The notes below the pieces were generated by a model, which ran no database searches, was not told where the DNA came from, and worked only from the letters and a program-made list of their open reading frames with translations. Of a DNA stretch of 47,297 bases, positions 17,058 to 26,280 are shown piece after piece. Position numbers and translations under genes: made by a program. This DNA is from Betaproteobacteria bacterium (GTDB lineage Bacteria > Pseudomonadota > Gammaproteobacteria > Burkholderiales > Burkholderiaceae), in NCBI GenBank assembly GCA_009921765.1, contig RFXC01000007.1, positions 1-47,297 of the forward strand. Reading direction: 5' to 3'. Positions within the stretch are counted from its first letter, which is position 1. Every line of letters starts with the position of its first letter.

Positions 17058-17456
17058 ATGACTTTTATCCGCCTGACAAATTCAAAAGCTCTCGGATCGG
17101 TTGATCCGTCAGATCCGGTGCTGCCAGCCGAGGACGCAGCCGCCTGGTTCGAGGCCTCCCAGCTCCTTGATCACGCGCGCGAAGAGGCGGCTCAGCTATT
17201 GGGCTCCGCCCGTCAACAACTCGAGGCCGAGCGGGCGCGTGGCTACCAGCAGGGGCTCGAGGAGGCAAGGCTGGAGCCATCAGAGCTATTGGAGCAGTTC
17301 CCCGGGGTCGGTATCCTCGATATCGTTGCCGACCCGCGTCTGAAGCAAGACGCCACCATCCTCGAAAGCGAGATCGGACTGGTCGAGGCCAGCATCGAGT
17401 CGCAACTGCAGGCTATTGAGCAAGGCTTCCAGAAGGTTCTGGGTAGCCGAGTCTGA
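17058..17456 (+). CDS. sctL: Stator SctL, unusually short (about 132 residues)
   Basis: SctL dimers bind the ATPase SctN and the platform protein SctQ. The N-terminal part ([20 protein letters not shown], then GYQQGLEEA) and the C-terminal part ([20 protein letters not shown], then [18 protein letters not shown]) both align with YscL. The roughly 70-75 residues that normally separate them, which include the long helix and the start of the globular ATPase-binding domain, are missing. Family members are usually a little over 200 residues. The frame stays open, so this is a clean in-frame loss near 17270 rather than a frameshift. The ATG at 17058 follows a GGA; the gene lies in the standard sctK-L-N order. 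Confidence 0.85.
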   Translation: MTFIRLTNSKALGSVDPSDPVLPAEDAAAWFEASQLLDHAREEAAQLLGSARQQLEAERARGYQQGLEEARLEPSELLEQFPGVGILDIVADPRLKQDATILESEIGLVEASIESQLQAIEQGFQKVLGSRV

Positions 17457-17478
17457 GCATGATCATTTCAGGCCAACC

Positions 17479-18837
17479 GTGAAGAGCTTCGACTACCTCA
17501 CCGACATGATGCGAATGGCGCTCGACGACACGCCCACGCTCATGATCAAGGGGCGTGTCATTCAGGTGGTGGGAACCATCATCAAGGCCGTCGTTCCCGC
17601 GGTCAAGGTGGGCGAGGTCTGCATTCTCCGTAACCCGGGCGAAGACTTCGAAATGAAGGCGGAGGTCGTTGGTTTTTCCCGCGATGCGGCGCTTCTCACA
17701 CCGTTGGGCGACATGTATGGCATCTCTGCCTACACCGAGGTGACCCCCACCGGGCGCGCGCACATGGTTCCGGTGGGCGACGGACTCCTGGGGCGGGTGC
17801 TTGACGGCCTGGGGCGACCTCTCGATGCTGACACTGCAGGCCCGTTGCAGGCTGATCGTTTCTACCCGGTGTTTGCCGACGCGCCTGACCCGATGAGACG
17901 CCGCATCATCAAAAATCCGATGCCGCTTGGGGTGCGCGCAATTGACGGCCTTCTCACTTGCGGTGAAGGCCAACGCATGGGAATTTTTGCAGCGGCGGGC
18001 GGCGGCAAATCTACGCTGCTCGGCATGCTGGTAAAGGGCGCAGCTGCTGATGTCATCGTCATCGCGCTCATTGGCGAGCGTGGCCGCGAGGTTCGTGAGT
18101 TCATTGAGAACGAACTGGGTGAAGAAGGCTGTCGCCGCTCGGTGATCGTATGCGCCACATCGGACAAATCGTCGATGGAACGCGCCAAGGCCGCGTACGT
18201 GGCCACTGCCATCGCTGAGTATTTCCGCGACCAGGGACGAAAGGTTCTGTTTCTGATGGACTCGGTCACGCGGTTCGCCCGCGCGCAGCGCGAGATCGGA
18301 CTGGCGGCGGGCGAGCCGCCCACCCGCCGTGGCTTTCCACCCTCGGTGTTTGCCACGCTGCCCAAACTCATGGAACGCGTTGGCATGAACGACCGCGGTT
18401 CGATCACCGCCCTCTACACCGTCCTGGTGGAGGGTGACGACATGACCGAGCCGATCGCAGACGAGACCCGATCTATCCTCGACGGACACATCATTCTTTC
18501 TCGGAATCTCGCGGCGGCCAATCACTATCCAGCGATCGACATCCTGGCGTCCACCAGCCGTGTACAAAATGCGGTGGTCAGCCAGGAGCATCGCGCTGCC
18601 GCGGGACGCCTTCGCGAGCTGATGGCGAAATACGCCGAGGTTGAGCTTCTGGTGAAGATCGGCGAATACAAACGCGGCGGCGATGCAACCACCGATGAGG
18701 CCATCGACAAGATCGAGGTCATCCGTGAATTCCTCAAGCAGCGCACCGATGACCGATCACCGTTCGCATCAGCTCAGGCGGGGTTGAGCAAACTTACCGG
18801 CGTTCAGATTCCAGCCACCGAGTTGGGGGTCGGCTGA
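17479..18837 (+). CDS. sctN: Type III secretion ATPase SctN
   Basis: SctN is the hexameric ATPase that releases substrates from chaperones at the export gate. The 452-residue chain has the P-loop AAGGGKST near residue 174, the Walker B strand VLFLMDS near 257, the catalytic [10 protein letters not shown] stretch, and the conserved ATLPKLMER and SRVQNAVVS segments. The start is uncertain: a GTG at 17479 gives the expected short N-terminal domain, an ATG at 17506 would shorten it, and the frame extends back to 17416 inside sctL. A 22-base gap to sctL is one of the few gaps here. Confidence 0.95.
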   Translation: MKSFDYLTDMMRMALDDTPTLMIKGRVIQVVGTIIKAVVPAVKVGEVCILRNPGEDFEMKAEVVGFSRDAALLTPLGDMYGISAYTEVTPTGRAHMVPVGDGLLGRVLDGLGRPLDADTAGPLQADRFYPVFADAPDPMRRRIIKNPMPLGVRAIDGLLTCGEGQRMGIFAAAGGGKSTLLGMLVKGAAADVIVIALIGERGREVREFIENELGEEGCRRSVIVCATSDKSSMERAKAAYVATAIAEYFRDQGRKVLFLMDSVTRFARAQREIGLAAGEPPTRRGFPPSVFATLPKLMERVGMNDRGSITALYTVLVEGDDMTEPIADETRSILDGHIILSRNLAAANHYPAIDILASTSRVQNAVVSQEHRAAAGRLRELMAKYAEVELLVKIGEYKRGGDATTDEAIDKIEVIREFLKQRTDDRSPFASAQAGLSKLTGVQIPATELGVG

Positions 18838-19334
18838 TGCAGCCTCTTGACGAACTCCTGTCGATCAAGCGTTTTCGTGAGCAACAGGCCGACGCTGGTC
18901 TGCAGGTTGCTCGCGGGGTGCTTTCAGAAGCCCATCGCGGCGAGCAGCAGCGTGAACATGCACTTGCCGAGTTCCGGGACTATGCCCGGGTTGAGGAAGA
19001 CACGCTCTATCGCCAGGTCATCAACCGCCCGGTCAAGGTCAGCGATATTTTCAGGCTGCATGAGGATCTCGCGATCCTGCGCGCTGCCGAAGCCCAGCAC
19101 GAGGCCGATCTTCAGAAGGCAAGGTCCGCTCGCGAGGACGCCCAGAAGCGGCACATCGAGGCGCAGGGCACCGCACGCGAAGCCCGTACCACGCGTGAGA
19201 AATTTACCGAACTCGTCACCCGCCATCACGCGGGCGTTGCGCGTGAGGCTGAACGACGCGAGGAGCTTGAATTCGAGGAACTGGCGGGCATCGTGCGCGA
19301 GCGTGAACAGTGGTCGGAGGAACCCGATGTCTGA
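18837..19334 (+). CDS. sctO: Central stalk protein SctO
   Basis: SctO (YscO/BscO, FliJ-like) is a two-helix coiled coil that sits in the centre of the ATPase ring and touches SctV. The 165-residue product is almost wholly charged helix, with many Glu, Arg and Ala and no hydrophobic core stretch. A break near residue 62-72 (VINRPVKVSDIFRLHEDL) separates the two arms. It starts in the sctN stop codon (TGATG) and its end overlaps sctP by eight bases. Confidence 0.88.
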   Translation: MQPLDELLSIKRFREQQADAGLQVARGVLSEAHRGEQQREHALAEFRDYARVEEDTLYRQVINRPVKVSDIFRLHEDLAILRAAEAQHEADLQKARSAREDAQKRHIEAQGTAREARTTREKFTELVTRHHAGVAREAERREELEFEELAGIVREREQWSEEPDV

Positions 19335-20058
19335 CCGCTCGGTTTCGCTCGATCTCCGAACACTTGCCGGAGACAGTGGCACCCTGCCGGGTCAGCGCCA
19401 GCCTGCGCGCGAGGCGCCCACCGATTTCGATCAAGCGCTTGCAGAGCGGTTCGCGGCTGCGCTGCTTGGTGCACGCACAGAGCCGGAGGCGGTTTCGGAC
19501 GCGCGGGTGGGCACTCCCTTTAGCCTCCTCCGCACACTGGGCGAATCAGCTGCGGCAGAACCCGCCTCGCGCAGAGATGGGCTCGCGTCTTTTGACGGCC
19601 TTGGGCAGGGTGAGCAAGCAGCGCGCCCGGTCGACATCGTTCCCACTGCCCTACCCTTGATTGCACCACCTGCTGCCTCGGGCGAGACAGGCACCGGTGA
19701 CCAGCCCCCGTCCGACCGCGGTCACCGCGAGCAACTGCTGCAGACACTTACCGACATGGCGAGCCGGCTCGCAGTAGGCGATGGGCGCAACGGCGAGCGT
19801 GCAGTCAGGATCGAGCTCACCGACAGTGCCCTTCCGGGTGTCACGGTGTCGGTATATCTCGCACACGGGGAATGGATTGCCGACTTCACCTGCGCCGTGC
19901 AGACCTCGTTTCAAGTTCTTGCTGGCGAGGCTGGCAGCATGGCCCAGCAGCTCGCCGACATGCTTCAGGCGCCTGCCTGCTGGCTGGTCGCCATGAATCC
20001 GCCTGAGCGTGATCCCGTTGAAGCGCGGGCCTTGCCTGGAAGGACGCTGACCGAATGA
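19327..20058 (+). CDS. sctP: Needle-length ruler / substrate-switch protein SctP
   Basis: SctP measures needle length and triggers SctU to switch substrates. The 243-residue product has a low-complexity N-terminal half rich in Ala, Pro, Asp and Gly, and a C-terminal domain of about 100 residues (GERAVRIELTDSALPGVTVS, then YLAHGEWIADFTCAVQTSFQ) corresponding to the conserved switch domain of the YscP/FliK superfamily. The ATG at 19327 lies inside sctO, after GGAGG. Its short length would predict a short needle if it works as a ruler, but the relation is not tested here. Confidence 0.78.
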   Translation: MSDRSVSLDLRTLAGDSGTLPGQRQPAREAPTDFDQALAERFAAALLGARTEPEAVSDARVGTPFSLLRTLGESAAAEPASRRDGLASFDGLGQGEQAARPVDIVPTALPLIAPPAASGETGTGDQPPSDRGHREQLLQTLTDMASRLAVGDGRNGERAVRIELTDSALPGVTVSVYLAHGEWIADFTCAVQTSFQVLAGEAGSMAQQLADMLQAPACWLVAMNPPERDPVEARALPGRTLTE

Positions 20059-21116
20059 GCACCCTGGTACTGCCCCGATTGTCGGCAAGCGAGTCACAGG
20101 CGTTGAACACCATCGCTGCGGGTCTGGGTGAATTGTCCATCCCTGGTCCAGGCGAATCGGGCACGGTACTGCTTGCATTGATGACCATGGCCCCGGACGC
20201 CAGTGCGCCCGACATCTTTGACGCGGTTGCGGTTCAGCTTGAATGGTCAGGCGCCCAGTTTGTGCTGGAGCTCCCGAGGCGTGCGCTGGATTATTGGGCC
20301 GCTGAGTCGTTGGGCAGTGATCTTGCAGAACTGCCCGCCGCCTGGCGTGATGCTGCGCTCGCGCAGGCATCACAGTGGCTCTGCGAAGGATTGTCTGACC
20401 TCGGTCGCGGCCGTGCTTCGATCATCGGCGTTTTGCCTGAGGGGGCCACCCGGGCGGCAGGGCCCCACCGAATGATCGTGCGACTCATGTGGCCGGAGTC
20501 GGGCGCAGTGGTGTTGGGCATGTTGCGCGCAGATACACTGGGCTTGCTGGTATGTGCGAGCCTCATACCGGCCGGGTCAGCATCAACCACCAATCCGGTC
20601 ATGACGCCCAACCTGCCGATCCCCCTTCGGCTGTCGGTGGGTGAGACCCTGCTTCCCTTTTCCCGGCTTGAATCGATCAGGCACGGTGATGTCATTCTCA
20701 TCACCGAGCCGCTACTTGGCACGGACGGCTCAATCACCCTGGTTTGTGGCGAAGGCGACAGGCAGACCCACTTCCTCATTGCTGCCCGCCTCGACGCCCA
20801 CCTGATCACCGTCACCGCCGCGCCCGTCTCAAGGACACCCACCGACATGTCTGATTCCGATACCAGCAGTGATGAGCCGCTTTCCCTCGACCAACTGCCG
20901 ATCCGCCTGAGCTTTGATGTAGGGACCAAGACCTTGACCCTTGCCGAGTTGCAGTCGCTGCAGCCAGGGGCGACATTTGCCCTCGACCGGCCCGCCAAGG
21001 AATACCTGACGATCCGGGCCAACGGCGCCGTGATCGGCAGCGGTCAGCTGGTGGAGATTGACGGCCGCCTCGGAGTGTCGGTGTCGCGAATCAGTGCACC
21101 CGGCGGCCGCCCCTGA
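20055..21116 (+). CDS. sctQ: Sorting platform (C-ring) protein SctQ
   Basis: SctQ forms the cytoplasmic pods that collect substrate-chaperone complexes. The 353-residue protein has a variable N-terminal half and two SpoA (surface presentation of antigens) domains: one at about 195-255 (PIPLRLSVGETLLPFSRLES) and one at the C-terminus, about 280-350 (LPIRLSFDVGTKTLTLAELQ, then GSGQLVEIDGRLGVSVSRI). Many SctQ genes also make a separate C-terminal fragment from an internal start; an ATG at 20847 (MSDSDTSSDEPL) just before the last SpoA domain is a candidate. Confidence 0.9.
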   Translation: MSTLVLPRLSASESQALNTIAAGLGELSIPGPGESGTVLLALMTMAPDASAPDIFDAVAVQLEWSGAQFVLELPRRALDYWAAESLGSDLAELPAAWRDAALAQASQWLCEGLSDLGRGRASIIGVLPEGATRAAGPHRMIVRLMWPESGAVVLGMLRADTLGLLVCASLIPAGSASTTNPVMTPNLPIPLRLSVGETLLPFSRLESIRHGDVILITEPLLGTDGSITLVCGEGDRQTHFLIAARLDAHLITVTAAPVSRTPTDMSDSDTSSDEPLSLDQLPIRLSFDVGTKTLTLAELQSLQPGATFALDRPAKEYLTIRANGAVIGSGQLVEIDGRLGVSVSRISAPGGRP

Positions 21117-21132
21117 TCCGCTCATTGCCCCC

Positions 21133-21786
21133 ATGCAGCTGAACGCGTTCGATCCGATCACCCTTGCGCTCGCACTCGCGCTTCTCGCGCTCGTGCCCAC
21201 CATTGTGGTGATATCGACCACGTTCCTGAAAATCGCCGTGGTGATGTCGCTGGTGAGAAACGCACTGGGAATTCAGCAAATTCCGCCCAACCTCGCGCTT
21301 TATGGGCTTGCGCTGATCCTGACCTTTTACATCATGGCACCGGTTGGCCAGCGCATCTTTGACGAAGTGGCGGCTGATCCCGCCGCCACCCGATCGGTTG
21401 AAGGACTCTACGGCGCGGCAAAAAAAGGCGCCGAGCCGCTCAGAGAATTCATGGTGCGCCACACCGCCTCTGAACACACCGATTTCTTTGTGCAGACCGC
21501 CAGGAAGCTCTGGGGCGCAGAACTTGCTGCCGAGGTGAGCCCGCGTGACTTCGTGGTGCTGGTGCCTGCCTTCATGGTGAGCGAGCTGACCGCCGCATTC
21601 GAGATTGGGTTTTTGCTGTTCCTGCCTTTTGTCGTGATTGATCTCATCGTCTCCAACATTTTGCTCGCAATGGGCATGATGATGGTGTCGCCGGTCATGA
21701 TCTCGCTACCGCTCAAACTATTCTTGTTCGTCATGGTCGATGGCTGGTCGCGGCTGATTCGCGGTCTGGTTCTGACCTACACCTGA
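21133..21786 (+). CDS. sctR: Export apparatus protein SctR
   Basis: SctR forms, with SctS and SctT, the helical entry of the export channel. The 217-residue product has four main hydrophobic segments (ALALALLALVPTIVVISTTF near the start; LYGLALILTFYIMAPV; LLFLPFVVIDLIVSNILLAM; MISLPLKLFLFVMVDGW), with the family signature TTFLKIAVVMSLVRNALGIQ. The frame reads back into sctQ, but the ATG at 21133 gives the family length of about 217 residues. No good ribosome binding site precedes it, which suggests coupling to sctQ. Confidence 0.95.
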   Translation: MQLNAFDPITLALALALLALVPTIVVISTTFLKIAVVMSLVRNALGIQQIPPNLALYGLALILTFYIMAPVGQRIFDEVAADPAATRSVEGLYGAAKKGAEPLREFMVRHTASEHTDFFVQTARKLWGAELAAEVSPRDFVVLVPAFMVSELTAAFEIGFLLFLPFVVIDLIVSNILLAMGMMMVSPVMISLPLKLFLFVMVDGWSRLIRGLVLTYT

Positions 21787-21793
21787 GGAAGCC

Positions 21794-22063
21794 ATGGGAG
21801 CGCCAGAAGTCGTTGTCGCGCTCGTGCGGGCGCTCTATCTCACCATGCTGCTGTCGCTTCCCGCCATCATGGTCGCAGCCATCGTCGGCACGCTTTTTTC
21901 TCTTCTGCAGGCGCTCACGCAGATCCAGGAACAGACGCTCTCCTTTGCGGTCAAGTTGATCGCGGTGGGGGTCACGCTTTTTCTTACCGCCGGATGGGTC
22001 GGGGGCGAGTTGCTCAACTACACCCTTTCCGTGTTCGACTCGTTCCCACGCCTCACAAGGTAG
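21794..22063 (+). CDS. sctS: Export apparatus protein SctS
   Basis: This small membrane protein (89 residues) has two hydrophobic helices, at about 11-40 (LYLTMLLSLPAIMVAAIVGT) and 52-75, joined by the conserved LLQALTQIQEQTLSFAVKL loop of the SctS/FliQ family. Four copies per machine are expected in the export gate. The ATG at 21794 follows GAGGAA, seven bases after the sctR stop. Confidence 0.95.
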   Translation: MGAPEVVVALVRALYLTMLLSLPAIMVAAIVGTLFSLLQALTQIQEQTLSFAVKLIAVGVTLFLTAGWVGGELLNYTLSVFDSFPRLTR

Positions 22064-22070
22064 CGTCAGC

Positions 22071-22880
22071 GTGCCAGCCTCCGAGATCCCCAGCTACGAA
22101 GCGCTTAAGGGGATGCTCTTCTCTCTTTTTATCGTCGCGGCGCGCGTTTCGCCTTTGTTCATACTGATGCCGTTCATGAACCGGGCACTGGTTCCCCGGA
22201 TGGTGCGATTTGCGATGAGCGCGGGCATTGGCTTTGTGCTCATTCCTGTTTTCCCGGCTGGCACCGATGCGTGGCCCTCGGGCGTGCCCCTTCTCGCGCT
22301 CATCTTTAAGGAAGCAGTCATTGGGGTGTTGCTGGGCTTCGTGATCGCCATCCCATTCTGGGCGTTCGAGGCCATTGGGTTCGTGATTGACAACCAGCGC
22401 GGCGCCAGCATGGCAGCAACGCTCAACCCCATGACCGGGCACGACAGCTCACCCCTTGGCATCGCTTTCAACTTCGCGTTCATCACGTTCTTTTTACTGG
22501 GTGGCGGCATTCACCTGTTCCTGGGCCTCATCTACGACAGCTATCGGCTTTGGTCGCCTCTCGAGTTCTGGCCATCCATCGGGCCTGAAGCGGCTGCGCT
22601 TCTGATGCTCCAGCTCAATCGGCTGGTGATGCTCGCGCTGCTGCTGGCCGCCCCGGTGATGATCGCCATGCTGATGAGCGAGCTCGGACTGGCCCTGGTC
22701 AGTCGATTTGCGCCTCAGTTACAAGTGTTTTTTCTGGCGATGCCGATCAAGAGCGCGCTTGCCCTTTTCGTGCTGGTGATCTATTCGTCGACCCTGTTTG
22801 ACTATTCTCTCGCCCCAATCCGGGAACTCGCGACCTGGGTCGACCGACTCGACCCCTTGCTCAGGCTGGGGGGGCGATGA
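22071..22880 (+). CDS. sctT: Export apparatus protein SctT
   Basis: SctT (FliR-like) completes the R-S-T export channel. The 269-residue protein shows about six membrane helices and the conserved features of the family: ARVSPLFILMPFMNRALVPR near the start, IPFWAFEAIGFVIDNQRG near 95-112, and FFLAMPIKSALALFVL near 220-235. It begins with GTG seven bases after the sctS stop, and its stop overlaps the sctU ATG (ATGA). Confidence 0.94.
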   Translation: MPASEIPSYEALKGMLFSLFIVAARVSPLFILMPFMNRALVPRMVRFAMSAGIGFVLIPVFPAGTDAWPSGVPLLALIFKEAVIGVLLGFVIAIPFWAFEAIGFVIDNQRGASMAATLNPMTGHDSSPLGIAFNFAFITFFLLGGGIHLFLGLIYDSYRLWSPLEFWPSIGPEAAALLMLQLNRLVMLALLLAAPVMIAMLMSELGLALVSRFAPQLQVFFLAMPIKSALALFVLVIYSSTLFDYSLAPIRELATWVDRLDPLLRLGGR

Positions 22881-23950
22881 GCGAGAAAACCGAACAGCCC
22901 ACCGAGAAGAAGCTTCGCGAAGCGCGTGATCGTGGTGAGGTGGCCAAGAGCAAAGACTTCACCCAAACGCTACTGATCATTGCGCTGTTTGGCTATACGG
23001 TTGGAAACTCCGACAGCATCATTGCCGACCTGGCCAAGCTTCTGGTGCTGCCAATTGACATGATGGGCGGAGAATTTCGTTCCACGTCGGAGATATTGCT
23101 TGGGCAGTTCATGCGGGAAACCATCAACCTGATGTGGCCGTTTGTGGTCATCGTACTGGTCGTGGGAATTTTCGCGGAGACCATCCAGACCGGTGTTCTG
23201 TTTGCGTTTGAAGCGCTCAAGCCTTCAGCCAAAAAGCTCAATGTTGTCGAGAACGCCAAGAACATGTTCTCGAAAAAGAATCTGGTGGAGTTTCTCAAGA
23301 ACAACTTCAAGGTGGCCGTGCTCTGTGTAGTGGTCTGGGTACTGGTGCGAGACAGTCTGCCCTTGCTGATGTTCGTACCGGATCGTGGCGTCGAAGAGTT
23401 GGGCGTGCTGGTCGGTCAACTGATCAAGCAGATGATCATTTATGTCGGGCTTACCTACGTGGCGTTATCGCTTGCAGACCTCATCTGGCAACGAAAGCTC
23501 CACACCAAGCAGCTGATGATGAGCAAAGATGAGGTCAAGCAGGAATACAAGACGATGGAAGGGGACCCTCATGTGAAGGGTCATCGCCGTCAGCTCTATC
23601 AGGAAATGGTCTCGGAGGGCGCCGTGCAGCGAAGCCGAAGCGCATCGGTGATCATCACCAACCCGACGCATCTTGCAATTGCGCTCCTCTATGACGAGAA
23701 GTCAACGCCGCTTCCCATGGTCGTTGCCAAGGGCGAAGGGGCGCTCGCCGAGCGCATGGTCACCGCTGCACGACAAGCTGGGGTCCCTGTCATGCAGGAC
23801 ATCCCCGTTGCGCGGGCGCTTTTTGAACAGGCCGACGTCGACCAGTACATCCCGAGTGACCTGATCGAACCGGTAGCAGCGGTGCTCCGTCTCGTCAGGC
23901 GTCTCGGTTCTCAACCCGGTTCCCAATCAGCCAATTCCGACGGCATCTGA
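22877..23950 (+). CDS. sctU: Autocleaving export switch protein SctU
   Basis: SctU (FlhB-like) controls the change from early to later substrates. The 357-residue chain has the family start EKTEQPTEKKLREARDRGEV, four membrane helices within about 30-215, a positively charged cytoplasmic linker (KDEVKQEYKTMEGDPHVKGH), and the autocleavage site NPTH near residue 262 followed by LAIALLYDE. The catalytic Asn-Pro bond is present, so self-cleavage is expected. It overlaps sctT by four bases and lies thirteen bases from the next gene. Confidence 0.96.
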   Translation: MSEKTEQPTEKKLREARDRGEVAKSKDFTQTLLIIALFGYTVGNSDSIIADLAKLLVLPIDMMGGEFRSTSEILLGQFMRETINLMWPFVVIVLVVGIFAETIQTGVLFAFEALKPSAKKLNVVENAKNMFSKKNLVEFLKNNFKVAVLCVVVWVLVRDSLPLLMFVPDRGVEELGVLVGQLIKQMIIYVGLTYVALSLADLIWQRKLHTKQLMMSKDEVKQEYKTMEGDPHVKGHRRQLYQEMVSEGAVQRSRSASVIITNPTHLAIALLYDEKSTPLPMVVAKGEGALAERMVTAARQAGVPVMQDIPVARALFEQADVDQYIPSDLIEPVAAVLRLVRRLGSQPGSQSANSDGI

Positions 23951-23963
23951 GGAGGCTTTATCA

Positions 23964-24338
23964 ATGTCAGCGATGATCCAGCAGTGGGCTGCCGCCAACG
24001 GCCTCAAGCTGCCACCGACTGCACCTCCTGATCAACTGTCGCTCACTATCGACCGGGTCAGGGTTCATCTGGTAACCTTTCGCTCTGGAGAAATCCTGGT
24101 GGAAGCGAGGGTGAGGGATCTGCCGTCGGCACCGGCCGAGCAAGCCGCGCTGCTTAGAAAAGCGCTTGCGCTCTCCACAGCCCGCATGGCTGAGGTGGCA
24201 GCCGGTCCAGTCGTTGATCCCGCGTGTTCCTTCCTCAAGCTTCAGGCGCGCGTGCCAGCTCAATCCGGCACCGAAGAACTCGACAAGGCGGTATCTGTGA
24301 TCGTCAATGAAGTGGAATTCTGGCGGGGAGTGCTTTGA
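23964..24338 (+). CDS. BscW-like small protein between sctU and sctC
   Basis: The 124-residue product is predicted cytoplasmic with strand-rich middle (QLSLTIDRVRVHLVTFRSGE, then ILVEARVRDLP) and helical ends, a pattern like the class I CesT-type chaperone fold. The gene occupies the place of bscW between bscU and bscC in Bordetella. No catalytic motif is visible, and I cannot name a substrate. The ATG at 23964 follows a GAGG; its stop overlaps the start region of sctC. Confidence 0.65.
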   Translation: MSAMIQQWAAANGLKLPPTAPPDQLSLTIDRVRVHLVTFRSGEILVEARVRDLPSAPAEQAALLRKALALSTARMAEVAAGPVVDPACSFLKLQARVPAQSGTEELDKAVSVIVNEVEFWRGVL

Positions 24339-26263
24339 GCGTGCGCCGACTACGCACCCCGCGCCTTCGAACCGTCTGCTTCGCAGCATTGCTTGCCGCC
24401 ACCGCGGCTCTGACCTCTCAGGCATCGCTTGCCGGCCCTCCCCCCTGGCAAGACGCAACCTTCACGCTCTACGCCGAGCGCAAGCCGCTCCGCACGGTGT
24501 TGCGCGAGTTCGCTGCCGCCTTCAGCCTGTCGGTTCAGATGCCGGACGATCTCTCCGGATCGGTGAACGGACGATTTACCACGGCGAGTCCCACCGAATT
24601 CATCGACCGGCTGGGAAGCACCTACGGATTTGTGTGGTTTACCCATGCTGGCACGCTGTTCATTTCCCGCACGCAGGACATGGTTGTCAGGTCCATCGCG
24701 GGTGGGGCCACCGGCGCTGGCAACAAACTCAAGCAGGTGCTCACCGATTTGAAGGTGCTGGACCCGCGGTTCGGCTGGGGCGACTTGCCCGATCAGGGCA
24801 TTGTGATTGTCTCGGGCCCCCCCGCTTACGTACAGCTCGTTGAATCAACCATCAAAGCCCTTCCCCGCACCCCGGGTGGACAACAGGTGGCTGTCTTTCG
24901 GCTGAAGCATGCCTCGGTCGAAGATCGCGCCATCACCTTTCGTGATCGTCAGATCGTCACTCCCGGGGTCGCGCAGATACTGCGCAACCTCGTGCTGGGC
25001 ACCAACAACTCAATCGGGCAACGCGGCCCGGGCAGCGATAACGCCACAGCCCCCGATGCGCAGCAGAACGCTGTGGTCACCGCGCTTGCAAGCCGGCTTG
25101 CCGTGGCCCCCGGTGGTCCTGGTGAAGGGTTGCCGGCTGCTGCCACCGCGCCAGGGGCCGCCGGGCGCCCCTCAGGCGGAGCCGATGCTGGCACGCTCCC
25201 AAACATTGGTCTGGGTCGACTGCGCCCTTCTATTCAGGCTGATCCGCGCATCAACGCGCTCATCGTGCAGGACACGCCCGACCGGATCCCCATCTATGCC
25301 GAACTGATCGCGCAGCTCGATGTGCCTACGCCTTTGATCGAGATCGAGGCGCTCATTATCGATGTCAACACCAATCGCCTGGAAGAACTCGGTATCAGCT
25401 GGAGCAGCGTGGGTCGCGGCGGCGGCACCGCCGCCGGATACGGCAATACCAGCCAGACCACCGGCGCCATTTCCATTATTCAGGCAGCCCGTGGGGCGGG
25501 TATCAATCCCAGCAGCACCATCGTTGCGAATTCAGCCGAATACTTCGTCGCTCGCCTGAGGCTTCTTGAGCAGCAGGGGGACGCCAGCATCCAGGCACGG
25601 CCATCCATTCTCACCACGGAAAATATCGGCGCAGTCATCGATCTGTCGGAAACGTTTTATATCCAGACCACGTCGGAGCGCGCCGCCCTGGTAACCCCGG
25701 TCACCGCCGGCACCACCCTACGCGTAACGCCCCGGCTCATCGGAGAAGGCGCCTCGCAAAAGGTACGGCTCAGCGTCGATATCGAAGACGGTCAAATTCA
25801 GCAGCAAAATCCGGTCGGGAATATTCCCACCGTCAGGCGCGGCACCGTCAGCACCGAGGCGAGCGTCATGCGCGACGAAAGTCTGCTGATTGGCGGCTAC
25901 AACTCGGTACAGACCATCAGCGGCGTCGACAAGGTTCCCCTCTTGGGCGATCTGCCTCTGATCGGCGCGCTATTTTCGAATTCCAGCACCCAGGTACAGC
26001 GGCGCGAGCGATTGTTTCTGATTCGGCCAACCGTCCTTGAAGATTCCGCGCGTGCTGGCGCTGCAGAAACCGCTGCACCGGCCGCGCAGTTGCAGCCGAC
26101 GGTAACACCCAGCGCACCCGCTCAGGCTACCCCTCGCCAGCCAGCAACCTCTTCCTCCGGCTCGTCGGCTGGTCCAGCCTCTCCTCCTGCGCGCGGCGTC
26201 AGCGCACCAGCTCAACCACCAACGCCTTCCCGTCAGGCTTCACCACCTCGTCCTGGCAACTGA
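24335..26263 (+). CDS. sctC: Outer-membrane secretin SctC
   Basis: SctC forms the outer-membrane ring. The 642-residue product has a signal peptide (AALLAATAALTSQASLAG), N-terminal ring domains at about 45-190 and 190-350 with a Gly/Ala/Pro-rich insertion near 225-290, and a secretin core at about 350-570 (LIEIEALIIDVNTNRLEELG; VPLLGDLPLIGALF; ERLFLIRPTVLED). The tail after about 575 is low-complexity Pro/Ala/Ser/Thr. The start is either TTG at 24335 or GTG at 24341; GGGGAG ends at 24330 and fits either. No separate pilotin gene was seen nearby. It ends the long plus-strand operon. Confidence 0.94.
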   Translation: MSVRRLRTPRLRTVCFAALLAATAALTSQASLAGPPPWQDATFTLYAERKPLRTVLREFAAAFSLSVQMPDDLSGSVNGRFTTASPTEFIDRLGSTYGFVWFTHAGTLFISRTQDMVVRSIAGGATGAGNKLKQVLTDLKVLDPRFGWGDLPDQGIVIVSGPPAYVQLVESTIKALPRTPGGQQVAVFRLKHASVEDRAITFRDRQIVTPGVAQILRNLVLGTNNSIGQRGPGSDNATAPDAQQNAVVTALASRLAVAPGGPGEGLPAAATAPGAAGRPSGGADAGTLPNIGLGRLRPSIQADPRINALIVQDTPDRIPIYAELIAQLDVPTPLIEIEALIIDVNTNRLEELGISWSSVGRGGGTAAGYGNTSQTTGAISIIQAARGAGINPSSTIVANSAEYFVARLRLLEQQGDASIQARPSILTTENIGAVIDLSETFYIQTTSERAALVTPVTAGTTLRVTPRLIGEGASQKVRLSVDIEDGQIQQQNPVGNIPTVRRGTVSTEASVMRDESLLIGGYNSVQTISGVDKVPLLGDLPLIGALFSNSSTQVQRRERLFLIRPTVLEDSARAGAAETAAPAAQLQPTVTPSAPAQATPRQPATSSSGSSAGPASPPARGVSAPAQPPTPSRQASPPRPGN

Positions 26264-26280
26264 CGCGTGCGCCGATCCGA

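Noticed and set aside
17413..18591. Long minus-strand frame opposite sctN
   Set aside because: The sctN reading has Walker motifs and full family length; the antisense frame is His/Arg-rich with no domain.
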